Shown here piece by piece: positions 7,993 to 16,850 of a DNA stretch of 64,000 bases. The stretch's first letter is position 1. Each line of letters begins with the position of its first letter. The position numbers were made by a program, and so were the translations under genes. Source of the stretch: Pseudomonas putida (GTDB lineage: Bacteria; Pseudomonadota; Gammaproteobacteria; Pseudomonadales; Pseudomonadaceae); NCBI RefSeq assembly GCF_028682635.1, contig NZ_JANHLK010000031.1, forward strand, positions 1 through 64,000. Direction: 5' to 3'. The notes below the pieces were generated by a model that saw nothing but the letters and a program-made list of their open reading frames with translations, searched no databases and had not been told where the DNA came from.

Positions 7993-8766
7993 TCAGCCCT
8001 GATCGCCACCGCCCACCGGCATGACCATGCCGGTGATGTAGGACGCCTCGTCGCTGGCGAGGAACAGAATGGCGCCGGCCTGCTCATCCAGCGTGCCGTA
8101 ACGCTTCATCAAACTGCTGTCGAGGGTCTGATCGACGATCTGCTGGTACCAGACCTTCTCTTGCTCAGTCTGCTCGGCCGCATTGCGCGGCACTCGCCGC
8201 GGCGGTGCCTCGGTGCCGCCGGGTGCTGTGGCGTTGACCCGAACGCCGCGACCGGCGGTTTCGAACGCCAGGCACGCGGTCAGCGCATTCACCCCGCCCT
8301 TTGCTGCGCCGTAGGGCACACGGTTGACGCTGCGGGTGGCGATCGACGACACGTTGACGATCGCGCCACTGCCCTGCTCCAACATGTACGGCAAGGCGGC
8401 ATGGCAGCACCACAGGGTCGGGAACAGCGAACGGCGCACCTCGGCCTCGATCTGCGCCGCTTCGTAGTGCTCGAACGGCTTGGCCCAGATGGTCCCGCCG
8501 ACGTTGTTGACCAGCACGTCGAGACGAGCGAAACGCTCGATGGCGGTTTGCATGACCCGGTTGCATTCCTCGTATTGCTCAAGGTCGGCGGTCAGGGCCA
8601 GGACCTGGCTGTGCGGGGCCAGTTGTTGCTGCACTTCGAACACCAGGTCCGAGCGATCGACCAGGATCAGCTTCGCGCCTTCAGCGGCCATGCGCTCGGC
8701 AACGCACCGCCCGATGCCCTGGGCCGCCCCGGTGATCAGCGCGACTTTGTCGTGGAATCTGTTCAT
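7993..8766 (-). CDS. benD: 1,6-dihydroxycyclohexa-2,4-diene-1-carboxylate dehydrogenase
   Basis: 257-residue short-chain dehydrogenase that oxidises the benzoate cis-dihydrodiol to catechol with NAD+ and release of CO2. The Rossmann motif TGAAQGIG (residues 12-19), NNVGG and the catalytic Ser-Tyr-Lys set (VSS, then YGAAKGG) are present. It is the fourth gene of the ben pathway, downstream of benC, but separated from it by a 134-base gap containing a repeat doublet rather than the tight spacing seen between benA, benB and benC. Confidence 0.9.
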   Translation of the reverse strand: MNRFHDKVALITGAAQGIGRCVAERMAAEGAKLILVDRSDLVFEVQQQLAPHSQVLALTADLEQYEECNRVMQTAIERFARLDVLVNNVGGTIWAKPFEHYEAAQIEAEVRRSLFPTLWCCHAALPYMLEQGSGAIVNVSSIATRSVNRVPYGAAKGGVNALTACLAFETAGRGVRVNATAPGGTEAPPRRVPRNAAEQTEQEKVWYQQIVDQTLDSSLMKRYGTLDEQAGAILFLASDEASYITGMVMPVGGGDQG

Positions 8767-8787
8767 GTGTACCTCACACGCCGCCCC

Positions 8788-8874
8788 CTGTAGGAGCTGC
8801 CGCAGGCTGTGATCGTTTGATCTTGATTGTAAAAAACAAAATCAAAAGATCGCAGCCTGCGGCAGTTCCTACAG
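8788..8874. repeat. Inverted repeat element between benC and benD
   Basis: Arms tgtaggagctgccgcaggct and cgcagcctgcggcagttcct surround an inner tttgat...atcaaaag dyad. It could form a long hairpin in the ben transcript and alter benD expression or message stability; that effect is inference. Confidence 0.8.
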
Positions 8875-8900
8875 GGGAGGCGTCGTCGTATGGAGTGGGT

Positions 8901-9914
8901 TCAGGCCGCGCTGGCGGCGAATTTCTCGTAGTAGAAATTGGCCGGCGCAATGCCCTGCTCACGGATGAACTGGCTGACCGCTTCGACCATCGGCGGCGGG
9001 CCGCACAGGTACAGATCTACGTCGCCATCGTTCAAGTGCTTGGGTTCGATGTGCTGGGTCACGTAGCCCTTGCGCGGGTGCTGGCTGTCGGGGCTGGCCA
9101 CGCAGGCGCTGTAGGTGAAGTTGGGGATGCGGGCGGCGAAGGCTTCCAGGCGGTCGAGTTCCACCAGGTCGAAGTCGTGGGTCACGCCGTAGATCAGGTG
9201 CAGCGGGTGTTCACTGCCCTGCTCGGCGATCTTTTCCAGCATCGCGGTGAACGGCGCCAGCCCGGTACCGCCCGCCAGCAGCAACAACGGCCGGCGGATA
9301 TCGCGCAGATAGAAACTGCCCAGGGGCCCGGCCAGGCTCATGCTGTCGCCGGCCTTGGCCATGCCGGTGAGGAAGCTGCTCATCAGGCCGCCGGGCACGT
9401 TGCGAATCAGGAAGCTGACCTCACCGTCGCGCTGCAACGAGCTGAACGAATAGGCGCGGGTCTGCTCGCTGCCGGGAATGCCCAGGTTCACATACTGGCC
9501 TGGCAGGAACGCCAGTTTGCTCAAGGACTCGCCCTTGATCGACAGGGCTATGGTGCTGTCGGACAACTGGCGCACGGCGCTGATGGTAGCGTCATAGCTG
9601 GCCTGGCTGGTGCGGCAGACATCCGAGGACACCGGCACCCGCACCACGCAATCGCTCTTGGCGCGCATCTGGCAGGTGAGGACATAACCTTGCCCGGCTT
9701 CTTCGGGGCTTAAGGCGTCTTCGATGTACTCATCGCCCAGGTCGTAGCTGCCCGCTTCGGCAAAACACTTGCAGGTGCCGCAGGCGCCGTCACGGCAGTC
9801 CAGCGGAATATTGATGCCCTGGCGGTACGCGGCATCGGCCACGGTTTCGCCGGCATTGGCGTCGATGAACCGGGTGACGCCGTCTTCGAAGTTGAACGCA
9901 ATGGAATGGGTCAT
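8901..9914 (-). CDS. benC: Benzoate 1,2-dioxygenase electron transfer component (reductase)
   Basis: 337 residues combining an N-terminal plant-type [2Fe-2S] ferredoxin domain (cysteines in CRDGACGTC near residues 41-49 and LTC near 79), an FAD-binding barrel (RAYSFSS near residue 156) and an NAD-binding domain (GGTGLAPF, then CGPPPMV). It carries electrons from NADH to the BenAB oxygenase. Start 9914 begins the ferredoxin fold directly. It lies 10 bases downstream of benB in the same operon. Confidence 0.93.
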   Translation of the reverse strand: MTHSIAFNFEDGVTRFIDANAGETVADAAYRQGINIPLDCRDGACGTCKCFAEAGSYDLGDEYIEDALSPEEAGQGYVLTCQMRAKSDCVVRVPVSSDVCRTSQASYDATISAVRQLSDSTIALSIKGESLSKLAFLPGQYVNLGIPGSEQTRAYSFSSLQRDGEVSFLIRNVPGGLMSSFLTGMAKAGDSMSLAGPLGSFYLRDIRRPLLLLAGGTGLAPFTAMLEKIAEQGSEHPLHLIYGVTHDFDLVELDRLEAFAARIPNFTYSACVASPDSQHPRKGYVTQHIEPKHLNDGDVDLYLCGPPPMVEAVSQFIREQGIAPANFYYEKFAASAA

Positions 9915-9924
9915 GACGGCAGCC

Positions 9925-10413
9925 TCACAAGTGGTAAACATCGATGACCTGGCGAACGTAGTCGTTCTTCAGGATCACTTTCTTGGCCTTGATCAGCGGG
10001 TTTTCACCGCGTACGTCAAGGGTGTAGAAACTGCTGCCGAAATAGCTGTCGACGGTCTTGTAGCGAAAGCTCAGGGTGTGCCAGTTGAAGCGCACCTTGC
10101 ACAGGCCGTCGGCTTGTTCCAGCAGCTCGATGTTGCTGATGTTGTGGGAGGTGCGGGTGTCCGGCACGGTGGCACTGGAACGCTCGGTCTTGATGCGGAA
10201 GATGCGGTCTTCGAGGCCGGTGCGGTTGCCGTACCAGATCAGCGAGATTTCCCGCTGCGGGTCTTCGGTCAGTTCGTCGTTGTCGTCCCAGGACGGCATC
10301 CAGTAGGTCGCGTCGGGGGCATACAGTTCCAGCCACTCGTCCCACTGGCGGTCATCGAGGTAGCGTGCTTCGCGATAGAGGAAATCGCGCACCGCTTCAT
10401 AGGAAATGGTCAT
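9925..10413 (-). CDS. benB: Benzoate 1,2-dioxygenase small (beta) subunit
   Basis: 162 residues of the ring-hydroxylating dioxygenase beta-subunit family, a structural subunit of the (alpha-beta)3 oxygenase. Typical segments include FLYREARYLDDRQWDEWLEL near the N terminus and WYGNRTGLEDRIFRIKTERS in the middle. Its ATG overlaps the benA TGA (ATGA at 10410-10413), so translation is coupled. The longer frame upstream is benA overlap and was rejected as the start. Confidence 0.93.
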   Translation of the reverse strand: MTISYEAVRDFLYREARYLDDRQWDEWLELYAPDATYWMPSWDDNDELTEDPQREISLIWYGNRTGLEDRIFRIKTERSSATVPDTRTSHNISNIELLEQADGLCKVRFNWHTLSFRYKTVDSYFGSSFYTLDVRGENPLIKAKKVILKNDYVRQVIDVYHL

Positions 10414-11774
10414 AACACATCCTCCACGACGATCAGTTTCGACTGCTCGGCCGCCAGGGCCTTGAGCATGGTCTGCTGCCAATACTTGTGTTGCAGCACG
10501 AACAGGCCTTCGTCTTCGGTGCGCACGCCGCTGAGCAGCGGGTGCAGGTCGATTTCCTTGGCCGCGTCATCAGCGCCTTCGATCCAGTGTTCGGCGCCAC
10601 GGGACATGTCGTTCCAGGTGGTAACGCTGCCCTGGTAGCTGGTCTGGCAGGAGCGGAACTCTTCCAGGTCGTCCGGCGTGGCCATGCCGCTGACGTTGAA
10701 GAAGTCTTCGTACTGACGAATCCGGCTCGAACGCGCGTGATCGCTTTCGCCCTTGGGGGCGATGCAGTAGATGGTGATTTCGGTGCGGTTGACCGAGATC
10801 GGCCGGGCGATACGGATCTGCGAGCTGAACTGGTCCATCAGGTAGACGTTGGGGTACAGGCACAGGTTGCGCGAGTTCTCGATCATCCAGTCGGCGCGGG
10901 CCTTGCCGAAATCTTGCGCCAGCTCATCGCGACGCTCGTACAGCGGACGGTCCTCGGGGTTGGCCCAGCGGGTCCAGAGTAGCATGTGGCCCTTGTCGAA
11001 GGAGTAGAAACCACCGCCCTGCTTGGCCCAGCTGCCGGCGCTCATGGTCGGGTTGGTGTCACCGGCTTCGCGCTGTTTGCGCTGGTTCTGGGTGGCGGCG
11101 TAGTTCCAGTGCACGGAGCTGACGTGGTAACCGTCGGCACCGTTTTCGGCGGTGAGTTTCCAGTTGCCTTCGTAGATGTAGCTGGAAGAACCGCGCAGCA
11201 CTTCCAGGCCGTCGGTGGACTGGTCGACGATCATGTCGATGATCTTCGCCGACTCGCCCAGGTGCTCGACCAGCGGCAGCACATCGGCCTTGAGGCTGCC
11301 GAACAGGAAACCGCGATAGGATTCGAAGCGCGCCACCTTGGTCAGGTCGTGGGAGCCTTCGCAGTTGAAGCTCGACGGGTAGCCGGCGTTGGCCGGGTCC
11401 TTGACCTTGAGCAGCTTGCCGGAGTTGTTGAACGTCCAGCCGTGGAACGGGCAGGTGTACGAGCTTTTGTTGCCGGACTTGTGCCGGCACAGGGTCGCGC
11501 CGCGATGACTGCAGGCGTTGATGAAGGCGTTGAGCACACCGTCCTTGTTGCGCGCGATGAAGATCGACTGGCGCCCCATGGTGGTGGTGTAGAAATCGTT
11601 GATGTTGGGGATCTGGCTTTCGTGCGCCAGGTACAGCCAGTTGCCTTCGAAGATGTGTTCCATCTCCAGATCGAACAACCGGGGGTCGGTGAACATCTCG
11701 CGTTTGCAGCGATAGAGGCCCTGCTCTGGATCGTCTTCAAGCAGGGATTGCAAATATTCGGGTCGCAGGGTCAT
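10410..11774 (-). CDS. benA: Benzoate 1,2-dioxygenase large (alpha) subunit
   Basis: 454 residues. The Rieske [2Fe-2S] motif is CSHRGATLC...CPFHGW (about residues 86-112), and the mononuclear iron site lies around NGADGYHVSSVHW (about 210-222), with the Asp and His ligands expected of the family. It catalyses dioxygenation of benzoate to the 1,2-cis-dihydrodiol. First gene of benABC. The promoter region upstream has two XylS-type activator sites and a -10 element. Confidence 0.94.
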   Translation of the reverse strand: MTLRPEYLQSLLEDDPEQGLYRCKREMFTDPRLFDLEMEHIFEGNWLYLAHESQIPNINDFYTTTMGRQSIFIARNKDGVLNAFINACSHRGATLCRHKSGNKSSYTCPFHGWTFNNSGKLLKVKDPANAGYPSSFNCEGSHDLTKVARFESYRGFLFGSLKADVLPLVEHLGESAKIIDMIVDQSTDGLEVLRGSSSYIYEGNWKLTAENGADGYHVSSVHWNYAATQNQRKQREAGDTNPTMSAGSWAKQGGGFYSFDKGHMLLWTRWANPEDRPLYERRDELAQDFGKARADWMIENSRNLCLYPNVYLMDQFSSQIRIARPISVNRTEITIYCIAPKGESDHARSSRIRQYEDFFNVSGMATPDDLEEFRSCQTSYQGSVTTWNDMSRGAEHWIEGADDAAKEIDLHPLLSGVRTEDEGLFVLQHKYWQQTMLKALAAEQSKLIVVEDVL

Positions 11775-11811
11775 GGCCGCCGCCTCCATTGTTATTGTCC
11801 AGGCAGGGGTC

Positions 11812-11874
11812 ATGCTAGGACGGGGCGATGGGGCGGACTATCCGCGGGGTGCAGACCTTTATCCGTTTTGTGCA
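11812..11874 (-). promoter_or_regulatory. benA promoter with two BenR/XylS-type binding sites
   Basis: On the minus strand the pattern TGCA-N6-GGATA occurs twice, at 11874-11860 and 11853-11839, direct repeats exactly 21 bp apart. A TAGCAT -10 element lies at 11817-11812, 21 bases after the proximal site. This matches the consensus (TGCA-N6-GGNTA) and geometry I recall for the XylS-dependent Pm promoter. No good -35 hexamer is present, consistent with activator-dependent transcription. The start would be near 11805. Confidence 0.85.
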
Positions 11875-11902
11875 GGGGCTTGGGATGGACACCGCCCCCC
11901 CC

Positions 11903-11998
11903 TTGTAGGAGCTGGCTTGCCAGCGAAAGCGGTGGGTCAGGCAACTTCAATGTCGCCTGATACGCCGCCTTCGCTGGCAAGCCAGCTCCTACAGGGGG
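11903..11998. repeat. REP doublet (gtaggagctggcttgccagc type)
   Basis: Two inverted copies of gtaggagctggcttgccagc flank about 50 bases between benR and the benA promoter. The hairpin follows the benR stop and may help separate the two transcripts. Confidence 0.85.
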
Positions 11999-12008
11999 TC
12001 GGGTTGAC

Positions 12009-12968
12009 TCAGTGGCGGCGCTTGAGGGTGTCCGATGGCAACTCGCCGAACTGCTTGCGGTAGCTGTCGGAGAACCGGCCCAGGTGCAGGAAGCCGTAGT
12101 CCATCGCCACTTCGGTGACGTTGCGCACGTTGCAGGTCGGGTCGCTCAGGCAGGCGTTGATGCGTTCCAGGCGTTTCTGGCGCAGGTAGTTTTTTGGCGT
12201 CAGGCCGGCGTTGCGTTCGAACAGTCCGTACAACGAGCGCAAGCTCATGTGCGCCTGGCGCGCCAGCTCTTCGCTGTCGATGTCCTGCTTGAGGTTATTG
12301 GCGATGTAGTCGGCAATCGCCTCGAAGGTGGCCGTTTGCGAGCCCAGTTCAAGGCGACAGACGTTGGTCTTCATCAGACTGAGCATCTTGCTGACGATGA
12401 TTTGCGTGTAATGCTCCTGCACCCTGGGAATCTGCTCGCTGGATTCGGCCTCCTGGCAGATCATCGCCAGCAGATTGACGAAGCCTTCCAGTTCATTGAG
12501 CTGATAACGGTTTTCCAGGAACCGCACGCCCTGCCCCGGATAGCGCCAGCGCTGCTCATCGCAGACGGACTCGAACAAACGGGTGGGGACTTTGAGGATG
12601 AATTTTTCGCAATCGGCGGAATACGTCAGGTCCACCGGATCGTCGGGGTTGATCAGCAACAGTTCGCCGGGGGCGAAGTAGTGCTCCTGGCCGTGACCGC
12701 GCCACAGGCAGTTGCCGCGCAGCAGCACTTGCAGGTGGTAAATGCTCTCCAGCGCACCGGAGGTCACCCGCACACTGGCGCCGTAGCTGATGCGGCACAG
12801 GTCGAGACTGGCGAATTTACGATGATCGAGGCTGGCCAGCGGGCGGCCGGCTCGGGGCATGAGGATGCAGTGATTACCGACGTGCTGATTGACGTAGCCG
12901 GACACCGCGTAGGGGTCGGCCTGGTCGAATACTCTGCTGCGCTGACTCAACAGTTGAGTTTGCATCAT
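12009..12968 (-). CDS. benR: AraC/XylS family activator of the ben operon
   Basis: 319 residues: an N-terminal effector-binding region and a C-terminal AraC-type double helix-turn-helix (about 215-315; LARQAHMSLRSLYGLFERN, then VTEVAMDYGFLHLGRFSDSY). Homologues respond to benzoate and activate benABCD. It sits directly upstream of benA in the same orientation, and XylS-type target sites are visible in the benA promoter, supporting the assignment. It also lies immediately downstream of catA, so ben and cat genes form one block. Confidence 0.9.
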   Translation of the reverse strand: MMQTQLLSQRSRVFDQADPYAVSGYVNQHVGNHCILMPRAGRPLASLDHRKFASLDLCRISYGASVRVTSGALESIYHLQVLLRGNCLWRGHGQEHYFAPGELLLINPDDPVDLTYSADCEKFILKVPTRLFESVCDEQRWRYPGQGVRFLENRYQLNELEGFVNLLAMICQEAESSEQIPRVQEHYTQIIVSKMLSLMKTNVCRLELGSQTATFEAIADYIANNLKQDIDSEELARQAHMSLRSLYGLFERNAGLTPKNYLRQKRLERINACLSDPTCNVRNVTEVAMDYGFLHLGRFSDSYRKQFGELPSDTLKRRH

Positions 12969-13059
12969 CGGGTCACTCTCGTTGTTATTATGGTTTGCGT
13001 CGGGACATTCTAGAACACTGGGTCATTCGCTCGGGATAATCCAGACCGTTAACCGAAAC

Positions 13060-13159
13060 CCCTTGTGGGAGCGGGCTTGCTCGCGAAGGCGGAGTGACAG
13101 TCAACATAAGTGTTGAATGTTAAACCGCCTTCGCGAGCAAGCCCGCTCCCACAAGGGGG
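13060..13159. repeat. REP doublet (gtgggagcgggcttgctcgc type)
   Basis: Inverted copies of gtgggagcgggcttgctcgcg lie in the gap between catA and benR, ending 8 bases before the catA stop codon. Confidence 0.85.
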
Positions 13160-13166
13160 GTTGCTA

Positions 13167-14096
13167 TCAGTCTTCCAGTGCGCGAACCCGCTCGTGGCGC
13201 TGCTGCTCTTCAGGCTGGGCGGTCGACTGCAGGGTGAAATCGAACTCGATTTCGGCAAAACGACCGCTCACACCATGGGCCGCCGCGCGCTGTTGATCGT
13301 CGCTGAAAGTGATCTTGGCGATCAGCTCGTCACGGGTGGCGTAGGCGAAATCGTCATGCAGGTATTTCTCACCATCCAGGTTGATCTGGGTGGTCAGGTG
13401 GCGATGGTCCGGCGCGGAAATGAAGAAGTGCACGTGCGCCGGGCGCTGGCCATGACGGCCCAGTTGATCGAGCAGTTGCTGGGTCGGACCGTCCGGTGGG
13501 CAGCCATAACCCGACGGCACGATGCTGCGGAAACGGTAGCGGCCTTCGGCATCGGTGACGATGCGGCGACGCAGGTTGAAATCCGATTGCGTAGGGTCGA
13601 AGTACGAGTAGGTACCACCGGTGTTGGCGTGCCACACGTCGACCACGGCACCGGCCAGGGGCTCGCCAGCGGTGTTGAACACGCGGCCTTGCATGAACAG
13701 GGTCACACCCGGGTCGACGCCGTCATCCAGGCGGGCTTCGCCTTGGGACAGCGGTGCACCGGCCACGTACAGCGGGCCTTCGATGGTGCGCGGGGTGCCG
13801 CCGGACTTGCCGGCCTGCTCGTCTTCGGCGTCCATCAGCAGGTCAAGATAGTGCTCAAGGCCAAGACCGGCCACCACCAGCCCGGCTTCCTGGCGCGCAC
13901 CCAGCACGTTCAGGTAGTTGACCGCTTTCCAGAACTCTTCCGGGGTCACGGCCAGGTCTTCGATGATGTTCACCGAGTCACGCAGGATGCGGTAGATCAA
14001 GGCCTTGGTGCGTGGGCTGCCGGCATCGTTGTGCAGGCCGCTGGCCTCTTCGAGAAATTTCTGGACTTCGGCAGTGTGGGAAATCTTTACGTTCAT
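13167..14096 (-). CDS. catA: Catechol 1,2-dioxygenase
   Basis: 309-residue intradiol dioxygenase that cleaves catechol to cis,cis-muconate with a non-haem Fe(III). Ligands expected for the family are visible: Tyr in GTYSYF (about 162), Tyr in PSGYGCP (about 196), and two His in RPAHVHFF (about 220-222). The N-terminal helical dimerisation region is complete. Third gene of catBCA; 50 bases separate it from catC. Full length compared with known CatA proteins. Confidence 0.94.
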   Translation of the reverse strand: MNVKISHTAEVQKFLEEASGLHNDAGSPRTKALIYRILRDSVNIIEDLAVTPEEFWKAVNYLNVLGARQEAGLVVAGLGLEHYLDLLMDAEDEQAGKSGGTPRTIEGPLYVAGAPLSQGEARLDDGVDPGVTLFMQGRVFNTAGEPLAGAVVDVWHANTGGTYSYFDPTQSDFNLRRRIVTDAEGRYRFRSIVPSGYGCPPDGPTQQLLDQLGRHGQRPAHVHFFISAPDHRHLTTQINLDGEKYLHDDFAYATRDELIAKITFSDDQQRAAAHGVSGRFAEIEFDFTLQSTAQPEEQQRHERVRALED

Positions 14097-14146
14097 CAGG
14101 GGTTCCTCATCTTGTAATTATTAGCGTAGCGCTGGGCAGGCAGGGC

Positions 14147-14437
14147 TCAGCGGTCGTCGTCACGGATGGAAGAAGGATGCCGGCACATCGGATCGATCTC
14201 GATGGCCATGTACGGAAACAGCGGCAGTTGCATCAGCAGGTCATGCAGTTCCTGGACGCTGTCGACATCGAACACGCTGTAGTTGGCATAGTGCCCGGCG
14301 ATGCGCCACAGATGACGCCACTTGCCCTGCTCCTGCAGGCGCTGGGCCAGGGCCTTTTCGTCGGCCTTGAGCCTGGCCGCCGCTTCGGGATTCATGTCGA
14401 CCGGCAGGTTCACGGTCATTTTTACGTGGAACAGCAT
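14147..14437 (-). CDS. catC: Muconolactone delta-isomerase
   Basis: 96 residues, the normal size for this small decameric isomerase that converts muconolactone to 3-oxoadipate enol-lactone. The start MLFHVKMTVNLP matches the family N terminus and is preceded by GGAGAGC. It lies between catB and catA, 10 bases after the catB stop. Confidence 0.93.
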   Translation of the reverse strand: MLFHVKMTVNLPVDMNPEAAARLKADEKALAQRLQEQGKWRHLWRIAGHYANYSVFDVDSVQELHDLLMQLPLFPYMAIEIDPMCRHPSSIRDDDR

Positions 14438-14447
14438 AATGCTCTCC

Positions 14448-15587
14448 TCAGGCTTGATGAATAGTCTTGTCGCGACGGAAGAACGCCAGGCGCTCCTCAT
14501 CCAGGCTCAGGCCCAGGCCCGGCGTGTTGGGGACATGCAGTTCGAAATCGCGATAGACCAGCGGCTCGCTGAGGATGTCCTCGGTCAGCAGCAGCGGGCC
14601 GAACAGCTCGGTGTCCCACGCCAGTTTGTTCAGGGTGACAAACGCATGGGCCGAGGCCATGGTGCCGATTCCGCCTTCGAGCATGGTGCCGCCGTACAGG
14701 GCGATCCCGGCCGCTTCGGCGATCGAGGCGGTGCGCAACACGGCGCGTGGGCCGCCGTTCTTGGCGATCTTCAGGGCAAACACCGAGGCCGCGCCTTCAC
14801 GTGCCAGGTTGAAGGCATCTTCCACGCACTCGATGGATTCGTCGGCCATGATCGGCGCCGGGCTCATGGCATTCAGGCGTGCCATGCCCGCGCGGTTGTT
14901 GCGCGAGATCGGCTGTTCGATCAGGTCGATGCCATTGGTGCCCAGGATTCGGCAGGCACGCAAGGCCACCGCTTCGTCCCAGGCCTGGTTGACGTCGACC
15001 CGAACGCTCGCGCGATCGCCGAGGGCTTTCTTGATCGCGATCACGTGGGCCAGGTCGCGATTGACCTCGCCGGCACCGATCTTCAGCTTGAAGATGCGGT
15101 GGCGGCGCAGGTCGAGCATTTTTTCCGCTTCGGCGATGTCCTTCTCGGTGTCGCCGCTGGCCAGGGTCCAGGCCACGGGCAGCGAGTCACGCACACGGCC
15201 GCCCAGCAACTCGCTGACCGGCAGGCCCAGGCGTTTGCCCAGGGCGTCGAGCAGCGCGGTTTCCAGGCCGGACTTGGCGAAGGTGTTGCCACGGATGCTG
15301 CGCTCGAGGCGCAACATCGCGGCATTCACATTGCTGCTGTCCTGGCCGATCAGCAAAGGCGCGAAGTGTTTGTCGATGTTGGTCTTGATGCTGTCGGGGC
15401 TTTCGTTGCCATAGGCCAGGCCACCGATGGTGGTGGATTCGCCGATGCCTTCGATGCCATCGGCACAGCGCACGCGAATCACCACCAGGGTCTGGTTCTG
15501 CATGGTGTGCATCGCCAGCTTGTGCGGGCGGATGGTCGGCAGATCGACGATGATCGTCTCGATCGATTCAATGGCTGTAGCAAGCAT
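14448..15587 (-). CDS. catB: Muconate cycloisomerase
   Basis: 379-residue enolase-superfamily enzyme that lactonises cis,cis-muconate to muconolactone. The catalytic lysine pair FKLKIGAG (near residue 168), the metal ligands in RVDVNQAW, IEQP and MADES, and the C-terminal lysine segment FALKIAKNGG are all present. The start at 15587 (MLATAIESIE) was chosen over the frame opening at 15716, which would run through the catR promoter. First gene of catBCA, divergent from catR. Confidence 0.93.
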   Translation of the reverse strand: MLATAIESIETIIVDLPTIRPHKLAMHTMQNQTLVVIRVRCADGIEGIGESTTIGGLAYGNESPDSIKTNIDKHFAPLLIGQDSSNVNAAMLRLERSIRGNTFAKSGLETALLDALGKRLGLPVSELLGGRVRDSLPVAWTLASGDTEKDIAEAEKMLDLRRHRIFKLKIGAGEVNRDLAHVIAIKKALGDRASVRVDVNQAWDEAVALRACRILGTNGIDLIEQPISRNNRAGMARLNAMSPAPIMADESIECVEDAFNLAREGAASVFALKIAKNGGPRAVLRTASIAEAAGIALYGGTMLEGGIGTMASAHAFVTLNKLAWDTELFGPLLLTEDILSEPLVYRDFELHVPNTPGLGLSLDEERLAFFRRDKTIHQA

Positions 15588-15673
15588 TTCGATACCCGTC
15601 AGGTTCTTGAAGTTCTGAGCCCGATTCTCATACGGCTTTTTCCGGGCGGCCAATATAGAATTGGTCTGGCTTG

Positions 15674-15688
15674 ATACCTTCAAGGTAT
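15674..15688. promoter_or_regulatory. CatR binding-site palindrome
   Basis: ATACCTT-C-AAGGTAT is a perfect 7-base inverted repeat in the catR-catB gap, of the LysR-type T-N11-A kind with the ATAC/GTAT ends known for CatR. A TATATT -10-like element for catB lies at 15657-15652 on the minus strand. Confidence 0.75.
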
Positions 15689-15714
15689 GCAACCGTTGAA
15701 GATCCGGAGGCTCC

Positions 15715-16614
15715 ATGGAACTGCGTCACCTGCGTTACTTTCAGGTGTTGGCTCAAACCCTCAATTTCACCCGCGCCGCTGAACGGCTGCACATCGCCCA
15801 GCCGCCCTTGAGCCGACAGATCCAGCAACTGGAAGATGAACTGGGGGTGATGCTGCTCGAGCGCGGCCGGCCGCTGAAGCTGACCGACGCCGGGCGTTTT
15901 TTCCATGAGCACTCCACCGCCCTGCTCGACCAGTTGCACAAGGTCTGCGACAACACGCGACGCATTGGCCTGGGGGAAAAGACCTGGCTGGGTATCGGCT
16001 TTGCGCCATCGACGCTCTACGGCGTGCTGCCGCAATTGATTCGCCGCTTGCGCAGCGGCGAGCCGCTGGAGCTGGAACTCGGGCTGTCGGAGATGACCAC
16101 GCTGCAGCAGGTCCAGGCGCTCAAGGCCGGGCGCATCGACGTCGGTTTCGGCCGCATCCGCATCGACGACCCGGCCATCGTCCAGACCGTGCTAACCGAA
16201 GACCGCCTGGTGGCCGCCCTGCCCGCCGGTCACCCGTTGCTGGCGGGCCCTGTCAGCCTGCGCGACCTGGCCAAGGAGCCCTTCGTGCTGTACCCCGGCA
16301 ACCCGCGCCCCAGCTACGCCGACCACGTGATCGCGCTGTTTGAATCCTATGGGGTGAGCATCCATGTGGCGCAATGGACCAACGAGCTGCAGACGGCGAT
16401 CGGGCTGGTGGGGGCCGGGATAGGCATCACCCTGGTGCCGGCCTCGGTGCAGTTGCTGCACCGTGACGACATCGGTTTCACCCCTCTGCTGGAAGACAAC
16501 GCCACCTCGCCGATCATTCTCAGTCGGCGGGTGGGCGACGTGTCACCGGGGTTGAACCATTGTTTGCGGGTGATCGACGAACTATTGCCACATACGATCA
16601 CGCGCGGTGTTTAA
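15715..16614 (+). CDS. catR: LysR family regulator of the catechol pathway
   Basis: 299 residues: an N-terminal winged helix (MELRHLRYFQVLAQTLNFTR, then LHIAQPPLSRQI) and a two-lobed effector domain that in CatR binds cis,cis-muconate. Divergent from catBCA with a 127-base gap holding the palindrome at 15674-15688; CGGAGG precedes the start. CatR activates catBCA and represses itself in characterised pseudomonads. Its stop overlaps the stop of the convergent DUF1652 gene (shared TTAA). Confidence 0.92.
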   Translation: MELRHLRYFQVLAQTLNFTRAAERLHIAQPPLSRQIQQLEDELGVMLLERGRPLKLTDAGRFFHEHSTALLDQLHKVCDNTRRIGLGEKTWLGIGFAPSTLYGVLPQLIRRLRSGEPLELELGLSEMTTLQQVQALKAGRIDVGFGRIRIDDPAIVQTVLTEDRLVAALPAGHPLLAGPVSLRDLAKEPFVLYPGNPRPSYADHVIALFESYGVSIHVAQWTNELQTAIGLVGAGIGITLVPASVQLLHRDDIGFTPLLEDNATSPIILSRRVGDVSPGLNHCLRVIDELLPHTITRGV

Positions 16615-16850
16615 CCGGCGAAGGCGCGGCGCCCGGCGCTCATCTCGGTGCGCAGTTCACCGATGAAGTCGGAGATGGCCCGCATGCTGGTCAACTGCTC
16701 GGTCGATACGCCGGCAAGCATCAGCTTGACTTGCCCGCTGGCGGGATCAAAGACCTCGATCCGCAGCAGCCCGCCGCTCTCCGTGCATTGACAGGCCAGG
16801 GGCTTAAAACCGGACTCCAGAATGTTGCAAAGGGCTGAAAGGGCGACCAT
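16611..16850 (-). CDS. DUF1652 domain-containing protein
   Basis: 79 residues that fit the small Pseudomonas DUF1652 family: LCNILESGFKPLACQC near the N terminus and RAISDFIGELRTEMSAG near the C terminus. Function unknown. The start MVALSAL at 16850 follows the family pattern; the longer frame to 16913 is not favoured. Confidence 0.75.
   Translation of the reverse strand: MVALSALCNILESGFKPLACQCTESGGLLRIEVFDPASGQVKLMLAGVSTEQLTSMRAISDFIGELRTEMSAGRRAFAG

Noticed and set aside
11003..11140. Possible CRISPR-like or tandem repeats within benA
   Set aside because: Only codon-bias similarity; no regular repeat-spacer pattern exists anywhere in the window.
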